In this document: one piece after another, positions 34,698 through 44,059 of the stretch
Numbering within the stretch: position 1 is the stretch's first letter
Layout of the letters: every line of letters starts with the position of its first letter
Assembly (NCBI RefSeq): GCF_000160775.2
Contig: NZ_CM001024.1
Span: 2,665,241 to 2,729,240 of the forward strand
DNA: 64,000 bases
From: Aeromicrobium marinum DSM 15272
GTDB taxonomy: Bacteria; Actinomycetota; Actinomycetes; Propionibacteriales; Nocardioidaceae
Reading direction: 5' to 3'
Notes under the pieces: generated by a model
The model's database searches: none
What the model was told of the DNA's origin: nothing
What the model saw: the letters and a program-made list of their open reading frames with translations, nothing else
Program-made: the position numbers and the translations under genes

Positions 34698-35734
34698 CGT
34701 GCCTCCTGTGCGCGGGGCGCCTCGGTGATCTCGCGGGCGGCCTCCAGGTAGGAGAGAGCGCCCGAGGAGCTTCGATCGTAGGTGAGCACGGTCTGCTGGT
34801 AGCTCGGCGCCTCCGAGATCCGCACCGACCGGGGGATCGCCGTGGTGAGCACCTGGCTACCGAAGTGCTCGCGCACCTCGTGGGCGACGCCGGCCGAGAG
34901 GTTGGTGCGGGCGTCGTACATCGTCAGCAGGATCGTGGACACGTCCAGGTCAGGGTTGAGGTGCGAGCGCACGAGCTCGATGTTGCGCAGCAGCTGGCCC
35001 AGGCCCTCCAGGGCGTAGTACTCACACTGGATCGGGATCAGGACCTCTCGACCGGCGACCATCGCGTTCACCGTGAGCAGTCCGAGGGAGGGCGGGCAGT
35101 CGATCAGGACGTAGTCGATGCGGTCGCCCGCAGCTGCCCGCTGGTGCAGGTGCGTCTGGATCGCCTTGTCCAGACGGGTCTCTCGTGCCACGAGGGACAC
35201 CAGCTCGATCTCGGCGCCGGCCAGGTCGATCGAGGCCGGCAGCACGGTCAGGCCGGGCAGCGCCGGTGCCGGTCGCACCAGGTCCTCGATGGGGACCCCC
35301 TCCACGACCGCTTCGTAGACGCCCGGCGTGCCCTCGCTGTGCTCGACGTCCAGGGCGGTGGACGCGTTGCCTTGGGGGTCGAGGTCCACGACGAGGACCC
35401 GCAGGCCCTTCAGGGCGAGGGCGGCAGCGATGTTCACGGTGGTCGTGGTCTTGCCCACGCCACCCTTCTGGTTGGCCACCACGAAGATGCGGGTCTCGGC
35501 CGGACGCCGGAAAGCATCGATCTCCTGCACGCGCTGCGCCAGGTCGACGTGCTCCCTCGCCGCGGCCGCCAGCGGGGTGTCGGCGTGCTGGTCGGGGGCC
35601 GGCACCGGACGCGCAAAGCTCGACGCGACCTGTACCCCGTGGTCGGAGCGGACTCCGCCGGTCGGCTCGTCACCGGGCGGCAGGTGGGTCACGATCGTTA
35701 CCTCCGTGGTTTCACGTGAAACATGCTCGGTCAC
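34694..35734 (-). CDS. parA: chromosome-partitioning ATPase ParA
   Basis: This 346-residue ParA/Soj ATPase has a deviant Walker A ([10 protein letters not shown], Lys90 onward) and the Walker B-like [20 protein letters not shown]. An N-terminal extension of about 80 residues precedes it. I chose the GTG at 35734 because it overlaps the rsmG stop (GTGA) and because codons 5-9 read VSRET, which is the translation of a parS site; the same in-frame parS occurs in other actinobacterial ParA proteins. Later GTG codons could serve instead. It drives segregation of ParB-parS complexes. Confidence 0.93.
   Translation of the reverse strand: MTEHVSRETTEVTIVTHLPPGDEPTGGVRSDHGVQVASSFARPVPAPDQHADTPLAAAAREHVDLAQRVQEIDAFRRPAETRIFVVANQKGGVGKTTTTVNIAAALALKGLRVLVVDLDPQGNASTALDVEHSEGTPGVYEAVVEGVPIEDLVRPAPALPGLTVLPASIDLAGAEIELVSLVARETRLDKAIQTHLHQRAAAGDRIDYVLIDCPPSLGLLTVNAMVAGREVLIPIQCEYYALEGLGQLLRNIELVRSHLNPDLDVSTILLTMYDARTNLSAGVAHEVREHFGSQVLTTAIPRSVRISEAPSYQQTVLTYDRSSSGALSYLEAAREITEAPRAQEAR
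35708..35723. promoter_or_regulatory. parS site inside the parA 5' end
   Basis: GGTTTCACGTGAAACA matches the parS consensus TGTTTCACGTGAAACA at 15 of 16 positions; the 14-bp core is a perfect palindrome. It encodes VSRET in parA, so its sequence is under both DNA-site and coding constraint. Confidence 0.9.
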
Positions 35735-36315
35735 CGGGTGATCTCGACGACCGTGGTGGGCACCTCGAGGTCGCCGTAGGCCTGCACCTCGATCGAGGTC
35801 GCACCCAGACGCATCAGCGTACGCCGTGACGACGCCACCTCGTCGGCGGCCGTGCGGCCCTTCAGGGCCAGCAACACCCCACCCTCGCGCACGAGCGGCA
35901 GACACCAGCCCGCCAGGCGGTCCATCGGTGCGACCGCCCGAGCAGTCACCACGTCGAAGACACTCGACACGTCCTCGGCCCGCGATCGGTCGACCGTCAC
36001 GTTCGACAGGCCGAGACGTTCCACCACCTCTGTCAGGAACGTCGTCCGACGCAGGAGCGGCTCGACCAGGGTCATCTCGATGTCCGGCCGGGCGATCGCC
36101 CACACCAGCCCGGGCAGACCTGCACCGGAGCCGACATCGGCCACGGTCGCGCCGGCGGGGATTCGGGGGACCACCACCACGCAGTTCCACAGGTGCCGGT
36201 CCCAGAGACGTGGCACCTCACGGGGACCGATCATGCCTCGCGCCACTCCGTCGGTCGCCAGGATGTCCGCATAGGCCTGCGCGGTCTCCCAGTTCTCGCC
36301 GAACAGATGTTTCAC
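35731..36315 (-). CDS. rsmG: 16S rRNA (guanine527-N7) methyltransferase
   Basis: This 194-residue enzyme methylates G527 of 16S rRNA using SAM. The SAM pocket is VADVGSGAGLPGL at residues 58-70, preceded by the family signature VPRLWDRHLWNCVV; LVEPLLRRTTFL follows. The start is the GTG at 36315, which lies inside a parS site (36308-36323); no other in-frame start is available between it and the jag stop. Loss of this gene gives low-level streptomycin resistance in other bacteria; the copy here is intact. Confidence 0.94.
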   Translation of the reverse strand: MKHLFGENWETAQAYADILATDGVARGMIGPREVPRLWDRHLWNCVVVVPRIPAGATVADVGSGAGLPGLVWAIARPDIEMTLVEPLLRRTTFLTEVVERLGLSNVTVDRSRAEDVSSVFDVVTARAVAPMDRLAGWCLPLVREGGVLLALKGRTAADEVASSRRTLMRLGATSIEVQAYGDLEVPTTVVEITR

Positions 36316-36323
36316 GTGAAACG
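36308..36323. promoter_or_regulatory. parS site overlapping the rsmG start codon
   Basis: TGTTTCACGTGAAACG matches the parS consensus at 15 of 16 positions. The GTG within it is the predicted rsmG start codon. Confidence 0.9.
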
Positions 36324-36331
36324 CTGACCGC

Positions 36332-36808
36332 TCAGACGCTCGCGGCAGGCAGCACCACGACGTACCGCCGCGGCTCAGCTCCCTCGGACTCGCTCACCAG
36401 GCCCGCCTCGGCGATGGCATCGTGCACCACCTTGCGTTCGAAGGCCGTCATGGGGGACAGCTCCAACCGCGACTCGCCCGCGCCGATCTTCTCGATCGCG
36501 TCAGCGGCCACCTGGCGCAGCTCCTCACGACGCGCCGCACGGAAGCCGTCGACATCGAGCATCAACCGGCTCCGCTCGCCGGTCTCGCGGTACACCGCGA
36601 GCCGGGTCAGCTCCTGCAGGGCGTCGAGGACCTCACCACCCGGTCCCACCAGGTGGTGCAGCTCTCCGCCCACGATCGACACCGCCGCGCGGTCGCCGTC
36701 GACGTCCATGTCGATGTCACCGTCGAGGTCGGCGATGTCCAGCAGTCCTTCGAGGAAGTCCGCGGCGATGTCGCCCTCGGCCTCCAGCTTGGTTGCGTCG
36801 GTGCTCAC
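36332..36808 (-). CDS. jag: Jag/KhpB-family RNA-binding protein (KH and R3H domains)
   Basis: This 158-residue protein combines a KH-like domain (HHLVGPGGEVLDALQELTRL, about residues 50-70) with a C-terminal R3H domain (LSPMTAFERKVVHDAIAEAG). Such proteins bind RNA and affect cell division and envelope growth. The GTG at 36808 overlaps the yidC stop (GTGA), so production is coupled to YidC. It is as short as other actinobacterial Jag proteins, which lack the N-terminal Jag_N domain. Confidence 0.92.
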   Translation of the reverse strand: MSTDATKLEAEGDIAADFLEGLLDIADLDGDIDMDVDGDRAAVSIVGGELHHLVGPGGEVLDALQELTRLAVYRETGERSRLMLDVDGFRAARREELRQVAADAIEKIGAGESRLELSPMTAFERKVVHDAIAEAGLVSESEGAEPRRYVVVLPAASV

Positions 36809-37791
36809 TTGGGCTTCTCCTTGCTCGACCCGGCGGGGCCACCGGGCTTCTTCTTGCGCTGACTGCGGGGCTGGTTGCGGGGCTGCTGGCGAACGATGGG
36901 GCGGGGAGCCTCCTCGACCGCGGCCGCCGGGTCGTCGGCCACCTGACGACCCTTGGCCGAGTCACGCTGCTGCTTGGCCTTGAAGGCCGGCGTCCCGGGT
37001 GCCGGGTTGCGGCGGATGACGTAGAACTGCTGACCCATGGTCCACAGGTTCGACGTGGTCCAGTACACCAGCACGCCGAGCGGGAAGAAGATGCCGCCGA
37101 TCGCGAACACCGGCGGGAGGATGTAGAGCAGCATCTTCTGCTGCTGGGCGTAGGGACCGTTCAGGGCGTCCGGCGGCATGTTCTTGGCCATCAGCTGACG
37201 CTGGGTCAGGAACTGGGTGGCGCACATCGCGATCACGAGGATCATCGTCAGGACACGCGTCTGGGTGAGATCGGTGTTGATGAACGTGTCGGCGATGCGG
37301 GCGCCGAAGATCGTGGCGCCCTGCAGCGACTCCACGTACTCGACGTTGAACAGGCCACGGACGCCTCGTTCGAGGTCGTCGGCCGGCGCCTTGGCCGCCT
37401 GGTCGATGGTGCGGAACAACGCGAAGAAGACCGGCATCTGGGCCAGCAGCGGAAGGCACGAGGCGAACGGGTTGGTGCCCGTCTCCTTCCAGAGCTTCAT
37501 CTGCTCCTGGGTCAGGCGCTCCCGGTCGTGTCCGTACTTCTTCTGCAGCTCCTTGATCTTGGGCTGCAGCAGCTGCATGTTGCGACTGCTCTTGATCTGC
37601 TTCACGAACAGCGGGATCAGCAGGGCACGGATCGTCACCGTCAGTCCGACGATCGACAGGGTCCACACCCATCCGTCACTGAGGAACGTGATGTTGTCGA
37701 ACACCCAGTGCCACGCCAGCAGCACTGCTGACACCGCGTAGTACAGCGGCGTCATGATCAGCGAGCCGATCTGGCCGAAGAAGTCGAGCAT
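36805..37791 (-). CDS. yidC: membrane protein insertase YidC
   Basis: This 328-residue Oxa1/YidC-family insertase has five or six TM segments. Segments include WVWTLSIVGLTVTIRALLIP, LQKKYGHDRERLTQEQMKLW in the cytoplasmic hairpin, ASCLPLLAQMPVFFALFRTI and FPLGVLVYWTTSNLWTMGQQ. A basic tail (PRSQRKKKPGGPAG) may touch ribosomes. The ATG at 37791 follows GAGGAGAACG. It inserts proteins co- and post-translationally and lies between yidD and jag as in most actinomycetes. Confidence 0.95.
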   Translation of the reverse strand: MLDFFGQIGSLIMTPLYYAVSAVLLAWHWVFDNITFLSDGWVWTLSIVGLTVTIRALLIPLFVKQIKSSRNMQLLQPKIKELQKKYGHDRERLTQEQMKLWKETGTNPFASCLPLLAQMPVFFALFRTIDQAAKAPADDLERGVRGLFNVEYVESLQGATIFGARIADTFINTDLTQTRVLTMILVIAMCATQFLTQRQLMAKNMPPDALNGPYAQQQKMLLYILPPVFAIGGIFFPLGVLVYWTTSNLWTMGQQFYVIRRNPAPGTPAFKAKQQRDSAKGRQVADDPAAAVEEAPRPIVRQQPRNQPRSQRKKKPGGPAGSSKEKPK

Positions 37792-37799
37792 CGTTCTCC

Positions 37800-38039
37800 T
37801 CAGGTGGACGCCGGTCGGACCGACGTCGGGGATGGAACCGGATCGTAACCGCCGGAACTCCAGGGGTGGCACCGCAGCAGGCGGCGGACCGCCAACCACG
37901 ACCCCCGTATGGCTCCGTGCGTCTCCACCGCGCCCAGCGCGTACGCCGAACAGGTGGGGTGGTACTTGCAGACCTGCCCGTACAACGGACTGATGGCAAA
38001 ACGGTAGACCCGCAACAGACCGATCAGCAGGTACTTCAT
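37800..38039 (-). CDS. yidD: membrane protein insertion efficiency factor YidD
   Basis: This 79-residue protein shows the YidD pattern LLRVYRFAISPLYGQVCKYH, then PTCSAYALGAVETHG and WSSGGYDPVP, with conserved Cys residues. It assists YidC-dependent insertion at the membrane. The ATG at 38039 starts directly with the conserved MKYLLIGLLRVYR; the frame extends 14 codons upstream but without homology. It ends eight bases before yidC. Confidence 0.92.
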   Translation of the reverse strand: MKYLLIGLLRVYRFAISPLYGQVCKYHPTCSAYALGAVETHGAIRGSWLAVRRLLRCHPWSSGGYDPVPSPTSVRPAST

Positions 38040-38107
38040 GCAACAGCCTTCATGAGACCACCCGCGGGTCCCAGCGTTCACGCACCACGGTCATCCCGCA
38101 ACCTCCG

Positions 38108-38473
38108 TCACGACCGACCGACCGACGTGGCCGTCCGGTCGGCACTGCGCCGCAGACCGCGGTCCAGTGACGCGTCGAGGTCATCGGCCAGGCTGTCGGC
38201 GGTCGCGGCGGGCGGCAGTGCACGCACCACGACGCGCGTGCCGGCCGGGAGACGCTCGATGCGCTGGGCCATCAGGTGCCGCAGCCGGCGCTTGACGCGG
38301 TTGCGCACCACGGCGGGTCCGACGGCCTTGCTCACGACGAAACCGACGGAGCGGACTCCGTCGGTTCCGGGAGCGACGTGGGCGACCACCGTGGGCGTCA
38401 CGGCCTTGGTGCCCCGACGCATCGTGCGCCGGAACTCCTCGCCGTCCCGCATGCGGTGGCCGCGGTGCAGCAC
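38108..38473 (-). CDS. rnpA: ribonuclease P protein component
   Basis: This 121-residue basic protein is the protein subunit of RNase P, which trims tRNA 5' ends. The RNR motif region reads VGPAVVRNRVKRRLRHLM, preceded by VGFVVSKA, and the N-terminus LHRGHRMRDGEEFRRTMRRG is typical. It lies three bases downstream of rpmH. Confidence 0.94.
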   Translation of the reverse strand: MLHRGHRMRDGEEFRRTMRRGTKAVTPTVVAHVAPGTDGVRSVGFVVSKAVGPAVVRNRVKRRLRHLMAQRIERLPAGTRVVVRALPPAATADSLADDLDASLDRGLRRSADRTATSVGRS

Positions 38474-38476
38474 GGG

Positions 38477-38614
38477 TCAGGCAGACAGCTTGGAGCGGCC
38501 CTTGCCACGGCGCGACGCCAGGATGGCGCGACCGGCGCGGGTCCGCATGCGCAGGCGGAAACCGTGCTTCTTGGCTCGGCGACGGTTGTTCGGCTGGTAG
38601 GTGCGCTTGCTCAC
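38477..38614 (-). CDS. rpmH: 50S ribosomal protein L34
   Basis: This 45-residue very basic protein reads [20 protein letters not shown] at the N-terminus and continues through [18 protein letters not shown], the invariant L34 sequence. The GTG at 38614 is used, with GAAGGGC upstream. It is the first gene of the minus-strand rpmH-rnpA-yidD-yidC-jag-rsmG-parAB set, divergent from dnaA. Confidence 0.96.
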   Translation of the reverse strand: MSKRTYQPNNRRRAKKHGFRLRMRTRAGRAILASRRGKGRSKLSA

Positions 38615-38770
38615 GGGAAGCCCTTCTCGGAAAGTGGAGTCACACGGGACGGTCGACGACCGGTGGCCCGACTGTCCAACGGTACGGGGGCCCCCGGGGC
38701 CGGTCAAACCGACCTCACTACCGTGCCGGTGGATCCTCGTCCACGCGACACGCCGCCCGGACTCCACCCG

Positions 38771-38893
38771 CGTGGACAAACCGCTTGTGTGGCTCCCGAC
38801 CCGACTGCTACCGTCACCGCGGTACTCAGTTGTCCACAGTTCACGTCACCGACGCTCCCCACATGCACACCATGTGGATAACCATGTGGACCA
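38771..38893. promoter_or_regulatory. DnaA-box cluster between rpmH and dnaA
   Basis: TTGTCCACA at 38830-38838 and TGTGGATAA at 38873-38881 (reverse of TTATCCACA) are perfect boxes. CGTGGACAA at 38771 and TGTGGACCA at 38885 are close variants. They lie in the 293-bp gap before dnaA, which holds no gene, and probably serve dnaA autoregulation or an accessory part of the origin. Confidence 0.75.
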
Positions 38894-38907
38894 GGGGAGG
38901 ACCAGCA

Positions 38908-40383
38908 ATGACGGACGGCGCATCGGCCTCGGCGGACCATCGCCTCGACGCCGCGTGGCAGAGCGCCGTCGAGACCTTGTCCCCCGGCGCGAAGGTCTGG
39001 GTGTACCCCGCCGTCCCCCTCAGCCTGCACAACGGCATCGTCATCGTCGCCGTGGCCGACGACCTCGCCCGAGCCCAGCTGGAGTCCCGCGTGCGACCGG
39101 CCCTCGAGCAGGCGCTCACCCGCGAGCTCGACACCGAGATCCGACTCGTCGTCACGATCGACACGGCCATCACCGACGACTCCAAGCGACAAAACGACTT
39201 GTCGACTTATAGCCAGAACGTCGGCTTCACCGCCGAGGTCATGGAGGACACCGACGAGGAGGACGAGGAGCACACCCGCGAGCGGTTCGCCCCCAGCTGG
39301 GCCCGACAGCCCACCGTCGTCACCGGCCGGCCCGCGAACATCGCGGAGGCCCGGCTCAACCCCCGGTACCTGTTCGAGAACTTCGTCATCGGGTCGTCCA
39401 ACCGGTTTGCCCACGCAGCGGCCGTCGCCGCGGCCGAGGCGCCGGGCAAGGCGTACAACCCGCTGGTGATCCACGGCGAGTCCGGCCTCGGCAAGACCCA
39501 CCTCCTGCACGCGATCGGTCACTACGTGCTCGGGCTGTACCCGTCGTCACGGGTCCGGTACGTCAACACCGAGGAGTTCACCAACGACGTCATCAACGCC
39601 ATCGGCGAACGACGGACCGGGGCTCTCAAGCGCAAGTACCGCGAGATCGACGTGCTGCTGGTCGACGACATCCAGTTCATCGAGGGCAAGGAAGCCACCC
39701 AGGAGGAGTTCTTCCACACCTTCAACGCGCTGCACAACGAGAACAAGCAGATCGTGATGACCTCCGACCGGCCGCCCAAGAACCTCAAGACCCTCGAGGA
39801 ACGACTGCGCAACCGGTTCGAGTGGGGCCTCACCACCGATGTCACCCCGCCGGAGCTCGAGACCAGGATCGCGATCCTGCGCAAGAAGGCCTCGAGCGAC
39901 GGACTCACGGTGCCGGCCGACGTCCTGGAGTTCATCGCGTCGAAGGTGCAGTCCAACATCCGCGAGCTGGAGGGCGCCCTGATCCGCGCCACGGCCTTCG
40001 CGAACCTGCAGGGCACCACGGTCGACCTCAATCTCGCGCAGATCGTCCTGAAGGACCTGGTCGCCGAGGGCGGCGAACCCGAGGTCACCATCGGGCTGAT
40101 CCTCGCCCAGACCGCGGCCTACTCCGAGTTCACCATCGAGGAGCTGTGCAGCGGCAACCGCACCCGCGACCTCGTGCTCGCCCGGCAGATCGCGATGTAC
40201 CTGTGCCGCGAGCTCACCGAGATGTCCCTGCCGAAGATCGGCCAGGAGTTCGGCGGCCGCGACCACACCACCGTCATGCACGCCGAACGCAAGATCGGCA
40301 AGCTCATGAAGGAGAAGCACGCGGTGTACAACCAGGTCACCGAGCTCACCAGCCGCATCAAGCAGCGCGCGCGCCAGTCCTGA
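38908..40383 (+). CDS. dnaA: chromosomal replication initiator DnaA
   Basis: This 491-residue initiator has domain I at the N-terminus, a short acidic linker ([12 protein letters not shown]), the AAA+ core, and the DNA-binding domain IV. Walker A is [14 protein letters not shown], Walker B is [11 protein letters not shown], and the DnaA signature is [20 protein letters not shown]. The ATG at 38908 lies behind GGGGAGGACC. A patch of rare, AT-rich codons occurs at about 39187-39212. The linker is short for an actinobacterium, where DnaA often exceeds 500 residues. Confidence 0.97.
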   Translation: MTDGASASADHRLDAAWQSAVETLSPGAKVWVYPAVPLSLHNGIVIVAVADDLARAQLESRVRPALEQALTRELDTEIRLVVTIDTAITDDSKRQNDLSTYSQNVGFTAEVMEDTDEEDEEHTRERFAPSWARQPTVVTGRPANIAEARLNPRYLFENFVIGSSNRFAHAAAVAAAEAPGKAYNPLVIHGESGLGKTHLLHAIGHYVLGLYPSSRVRYVNTEEFTNDVINAIGERRTGALKRKYREIDVLLVDDIQFIEGKEATQEEFFHTFNALHNENKQIVMTSDRPPKNLKTLEERLRNRFEWGLTTDVTPPELETRIAILRKKASSDGLTVPADVLEFIASKVQSNIRELEGALIRATAFANLQGTTVDLNLAQIVLKDLVAEGGEPEVTIGLILAQTAAYSEFTIEELCSGNRTRDLVLARQIAMYLCRELTEMSLPKIGQEFGGRDHTTVMHAERKIGKLMKEKHAVYNQVTELTSRIKQRARQS

Positions 40384-40436
40384 CCGACGGCGACGACCCC
40401 TGCATGTTCGTCCGCCGCCCCTCCGAGGGCGCCGGA

Positions 40437-40462
40437 CCGTCGTCCCCACCTGGGGACGACGG
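40437..40462 (+). terminator. hairpin after dnaA
   Basis: CCGTCGTCCCCA and its complement pair with only two central bases, 54 bp after the dnaA stop and at the left edge of the origin region. It probably ends the dnaA message, though it could also be an origin structure. Confidence 0.6.
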
Positions 40463-40499
40463 TGTGCGTAACACCGCCGGGTCGGTGGACATCGCCCCT

Positions 40500-40740
40500 C
40501 GTCGTGTGAACCCCGTGTGAACGGATGGCGACCGTCCACACCCGACGCGGGACACCGCACCGCTCCGCGCCCAGGTTGTCCACCGCCTGTCAGGCCTCTG
40601 ACCTGCACCGACACCGGTTACCCACAGAGTCCACAGAGGCTACTACTACAACTACAGAGATATACGCCCAGAACACGGTTGAAGCAGCGGATCGGCGATG
40701 CTGTGGACGGCCGTCACCGATTCCCACCTCGCCTAGGCCG
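40500..40740. other. replication origin oriC
   Basis: The 445-bp dnaA-dnaN gap contains no gene. DnaA-box-like 9-mers occur at 40532 (CCGTCCACA), 40576 (TTGTCCACC), 40618 (TTACCCACA), about 40627 (GAGTCCACA) and 40702 (TGTGGACGG, reverse). An AT-richer stretch with ATATA follows at 40656-40665. Position, boxes and the trio-like element next to them identify this as oriC, the place where DnaA opens the chromosome. Further weak boxes may be missed by eye. Confidence 0.85.
40640..40655. promoter_or_regulatory. DnaA-trio-like element in oriC
   Basis: The top strand reads CTACTACTACAACTAC directly after two DnaA boxes and a short GC stretch. The bottom strand is therefore 3'-GATGATGATGTTGATG, matching the trinucleotide repeat that DnaA binds as single strand next to the boxes in Bacillus-type origins. 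ATATA lies just downstream. Confidence 0.65.
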
Positions 40741-40828
40741 GACACCGCACTCGTGGCAGGATGCTTGCACCGGGAAGTCACCCGTGAGTGCCGCGTGCCC
40801 GGCGCATCCCGTCCGAAAGGCCTCTGCC

Positions 40829-41971
40829 GTGAAATTCCGCATCGATCGCGACACGTTCGCGGACGCCGTCGCGTGGACGGCCCGCAGCCTGCCCCTGCGC
40901 CCCAGCGTGCCGGTGCTCGCCGGCCTTCTGGTCGAGGCGTCCGCCGAGGGCCTGACCCTGTCGGGATTCGACTACGAGACGTCGACCCGGGCGACGCTGC
41001 CCGCCGAGGTCTCCGACGAGGGCCGGGCCCTGGTGAGCGGACGGCTGCTCAGCGAGATCGTCAAGTCGCTGCCCAACAAGCCCATCGACGTCGCGCTCGA
41101 CGGCACCAAGGTCAACCTGACGTGCGGCAGCGCCCGGTTCGCCCTGCAGACCATGCCCGTCGAGGAGTACCCGCGCCTGCCACAGATGCCCACGGCCACC
41201 GGCACCGTCAAGGCCGATCTCTTCGCGACCGCGGTGCAGCAGGCCGGTGCCGCAGCCGGTCGCGACGAGATGCTGCCGCTGCTGACCGGCATCCGGCTGG
41301 AGCTGGAGGGTTCCACCATCTCGCTGATGGCCACCGACCGGTTCCGCGCCAGCCTGCGTGACCTCGACTGGTACCCCGAGGCCTCCGACCTGTCGGCCCA
41401 GGCCCTCGTGCCCGCGAAGGTCCTCAACGAGACCGCGCGTTCGCTGCAGTCCGGCGGCGACATCACGGTCGCGGTGTCCTCGGGCCAGACCGGTGACGGC
41501 CTCATCGGCTTCGAAGGCGTCGTGGGCAACGGCACCCGCCGCACGACCACCCGGCTGCTCGAGGGTGACTTCCCCCGGGTGCGTCAGCTGTTCCAGGCGC
41601 AGGCCGAGACGGTCGCGTACGTGAACACCCAGGAGTTCGTCGAGTCCGTCAAGCGCGTGTCGCTGGTCGCCGAGCGCAACACCCCGGTCCGGCTGACCTT
41701 CGCGGACGGCGTGCTGCTGCTCGAGGCCGGCAGCGGCGACGAGGCACAGGCGTCGGAGTCGCTGGAGGCCACGATCGAGGGCAACGACATCTCGATCGGC
41801 TTCAACCCCGGGTACCTGCTCGAGGGCCTCGGGGTCATGTCCGACCCGGTGGTGCACCTGTCGTTCACCCAGCACACCAAGCCGGCCGCCATCTCCGGCG
41901 TCGGCGAGACCGGAGCCGAGCCCGACGGCGCGTTCCGGTACCTGATCATGCCCGTCCGACTGCAGAGCTGA
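40829..41971 (+). CDS. dnaN: DNA polymerase III sliding clamp (beta subunit)
   Basis: This 380-residue clamp has the three repeated domains. It begins VKFRIDRDTFADAVAWTAR, continues with RPSVPVLAGLLVEASAEGL and DEMLPLLTGIRLELEGSTIS, and ends with YLIMPVRLQS, the conserved MPVRL end. The GTG at 40829 is chosen by homology and by the GAAAGG upstream; the frame is open into oriC but without similarity. It tethers Pol III to DNA and follows dnaA in the usual order. Confidence 0.96.
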   Translation: MKFRIDRDTFADAVAWTARSLPLRPSVPVLAGLLVEASAEGLTLSGFDYETSTRATLPAEVSDEGRALVSGRLLSEIVKSLPNKPIDVALDGTKVNLTCGSARFALQTMPVEEYPRLPQMPTATGTVKADLFATAVQQAGAAAGRDEMLPLLTGIRLELEGSTISLMATDRFRASLRDLDWYPEASDLSAQALVPAKVLNETARSLQSGGDITVAVSSGQTGDGLIGFEGVVGNGTRRTTTRLLEGDFPRVRQLFQAQAETVAYVNTQEFVESVKRVSLVAERNTPVRLTFADGVLLLEAGSGDEAQASESLEATIEGNDISIGFNPGYLLEGLGVMSDPVVHLSFTQHTKPAAISGVGETGAEPDGAFRYLIMPVRLQS

Positions 41972-42026
41972 CGACGGCGCGACCGACCTCGCACGCGGGG
42001 CACGACCCACCCACGAAGGAGCGCTC

Positions 42027-42935
42027 ATGCATCTCGGACTCGTCGGCCTGGGCAAGATGGGCGGCAACATGGCCCTGCGGATCCGCCGCGCCGGACACAC
42101 CGTCACCGGATTCGACCATGATCCGGAGGTCAGCGACGTCGCCGACCTCGCCGCCCTGGTCGAGGCGCTCCCGAGTCCGCGGGTTGTGTGGGTGATGGTG
42201 CCGTCGGGCGAACCCACCCGGGCGACCATCACCGAGCTGGCCGGCCTGCTCGACGCCGGCGACGTCATCGTCGAGGGCGGCAACTCGCGCTGGACCGACG
42301 ACATCGCCCACGCCGAGCAGCTCGCCGCCGACGGGATCGGCTACGTCGACTGCGGCGTCAGCGGCGGCGTGTGGGGTCTGGACAACGGCTATGCCCTGAT
42401 GGCCGGCGGATCCGCGGACGACATCGCCGTGGTGCAGCCGATCTTCGACGCGCTGCGCCCGCCCGGTGACTCCGGGTTCGTCCACGCCGGCGCGGTGGGG
42501 GCCGGGCACTTCTCCAAGATGGTCCACAACGGCATCGAGTACGCCATGATGCAGGCCTACGCCGAGGGGTACGAGCTGCTGCAGAAGGCCGACGCGGTAG
42601 AGAACGTCACCGACGTGCTCGACTCGTGGCGCGAGGGCACGGTGGTCCGGTCGTGGCTGCTCGACCTGCTGGTCAAGGCCCTGCAGGAGGCACCCGACCT
42701 CGACGGCATCCGCGGGTACGCCGAGGACTCCGGTGAGGGCCGCTGGACGGTCGAGGCAGCGATCGAACACTCCGTGCCGATGCACGTGATCGCATCCTCG
42801 TTGTTCGCCCGCTTCACCTCCCGGCAGGACGAGTCGCCGGCGATGCAGGCGGTGGCCGCGATGCGTCAGCAGTTCGGAGGTCACGCCGTGCGGGCCGCCG
42901 AGGAGGCCGGCGTCGACCCGGCCGACCCCGTCTAG
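42027..42935 (+). CDS. gnd: 6-phosphogluconate dehydrogenase, decarboxylating (short form)
   Basis: This 302-residue enzyme oxidises 6-phosphogluconate to ribulose 5-phosphate. The cofactor motif is [20 protein letters not shown] at the N-terminus, the substrate loops are [11 protein letters not shown] and [20 protein letters not shown], and the catalytic lysine lies in [20 protein letters not shown]. Its length fits the short Gnd type. The ATG at 42027 follows GAAGGAGC. Location between dnaN and recF is conserved in actinomycetes. Confidence 0.94.
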   Translation: MHLGLVGLGKMGGNMALRIRRAGHTVTGFDHDPEVSDVADLAALVEALPSPRVVWVMVPSGEPTRATITELAGLLDAGDVIVEGGNSRWTDDIAHAEQLAADGIGYVDCGVSGGVWGLDNGYALMAGGSADDIAVVQPIFDALRPPGDSGFVHAGAVGAGHFSKMVHNGIEYAMMQAYAEGYELLQKADAVENVTDVLDSWREGTVVRSWLLDLLVKALQEAPDLDGIRGYAEDSGEGRWTVEAAIEHSVPMHVIASSLFARFTSRQDESPAMQAVAAMRQQFGGHAVRAAEEAGVDPADPV

Positions 42936-42937
42936 GG

Positions 42938-44059
42938 ATGCACGTCGCACGTCTGGCCCTGCACGACTTCCGGTCCTACACCGAGCTCGACCTCGAGCTC
43001 TCCGCCGGACCGGTGGCGTTCGTCGGCGCGAACGGGCAGGGCAAGACCAACCTGGTGGAGGCGGTCGACTACCTGGCGCGACTGGACTCGCACCGCGTCG
43101 CTGCCGATGCCCCCCTGGTGAGGGCGGGCGCAGAGCGGGCCGTGGTGAGGGCCGAGGTGGTCCGTGAGGACCGCCGAGCGCTGCTGGAGGTCGAGATCAC
43201 TCCCGGCCGCAGCAACCGGGCGCGGGTGAACCGGGGTGACCTGCCCCGGGCCCGCGACATCGTCGGGATCCTGCGCACGGTGATCTTCTCCCCGGAGGAC
43301 CTCGCCCTGGTGAAGGGAGATCCGTCGGACCGCCGGCGGTTCCTGGACGCCCTCCTGGTGATGAGGCTTCCCCGACTGGCCGGCGTCAAGGCCGACTACG
43401 ACCGGGTCCTGAAGCAACGCAACGCGCTGCTGAAGAGCGGACGGAACCGACAAGTCGACATATCTACTCTTGACATCTGGGACGACAAGCTCGCGACGCT
43501 CGGCGCCGAGCTCCTCGTGCACCGCCTGACCCTGCTGGACGACCTCGGTCCGCACCTGGCGCAGGCCTATCGCGAGGTGGCGACGCTCGCCGCGGCGGAC
43601 CGGCGCGACGTCACCGCCGTCTACCGCTCGGCCACCGACGGTGTGACCGGCACCCGTGACGTCGCGGAGATCCGCGAGGCGTTGCTCCGTGCGGTCGCCG
43701 AACGACGACGCGACGAGCTGGACCGAGGCATCAGCCTGGTCGGGCCGCACCGTGACGAGGTGGTGCTGGCCGTCGGGGACCTGCCGGCCAAGGGGTACGC
43801 GAGCCATGGCGAGTCGTGGTCGCTGGCGCTCGCGCTGCGACTGGCCTCGTTCGAGCTGTTGCGCAGCGAGGACGACGATCCGGTGCTGATCCTCGACGAC
43901 GTGTTCGCCGAGCTCGACGCCGGCCGCCGCGACCACCTGGCGGCGCTCGTCGGTTCGGCCGAGCAGGTGCTGGTCACCGCTGCCGTGGCCGCCGACGTGC
44001 CGGCCGGTCTGACCGGGCGGCGGTTCCGGGTCGCCGACGGGACGGTCCACGATGAGTGA
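42938..44059 (+). CDS. recF: DNA replication and repair protein RecF
   Basis: This 373-residue SMC-like ATPase helps load RecA at gaps. Walker A is [10 protein letters not shown] (Gly30 onward), the signature region [20 protein letters not shown] follows, and Walker B is [16 protein letters not shown]. The start lies two bases after the gnd stop, and the end overlaps DUF721 by eight bases. A short run of rare, AT-rich codons ([11 protein letters not shown]) occurs near 43447-43472 and resembles one in dnaA. Confidence 0.95.
   Translation: MHVARLALHDFRSYTELDLELSAGPVAFVGANGQGKTNLVEAVDYLARLDSHRVAADAPLVRAGAERAVVRAEVVREDRRALLEVEITPGRSNRARVNRGDLPRARDIVGILRTVIFSPEDLALVKGDPSDRRRFLDALLVMRLPRLAGVKADYDRVLKQRNALLKSGRNRQVDISTLDIWDDKLATLGAELLVHRLTLLDDLGPHLAQAYREVATLAAADRRDVTAVYRSATDGVTGTRDVAEIREALLRAVAERRRDELDRGISLVGPHRDEVVLAVGDLPAKGYASHGESWSLALALRLASFELLRSEDDDPVLILDDVFAELDAGRRDHLAALVGSAEQVLVTAAVAADVPAGLTGRRFRVADGTVHDE

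Noticed and set aside
40384-40828. An N-terminal extension of dnaN into the origin
   Set aside because: The frame is open by chance; DnaN homology starts exactly at the GTG at 40829, and the upstream DNA has DnaA boxes.
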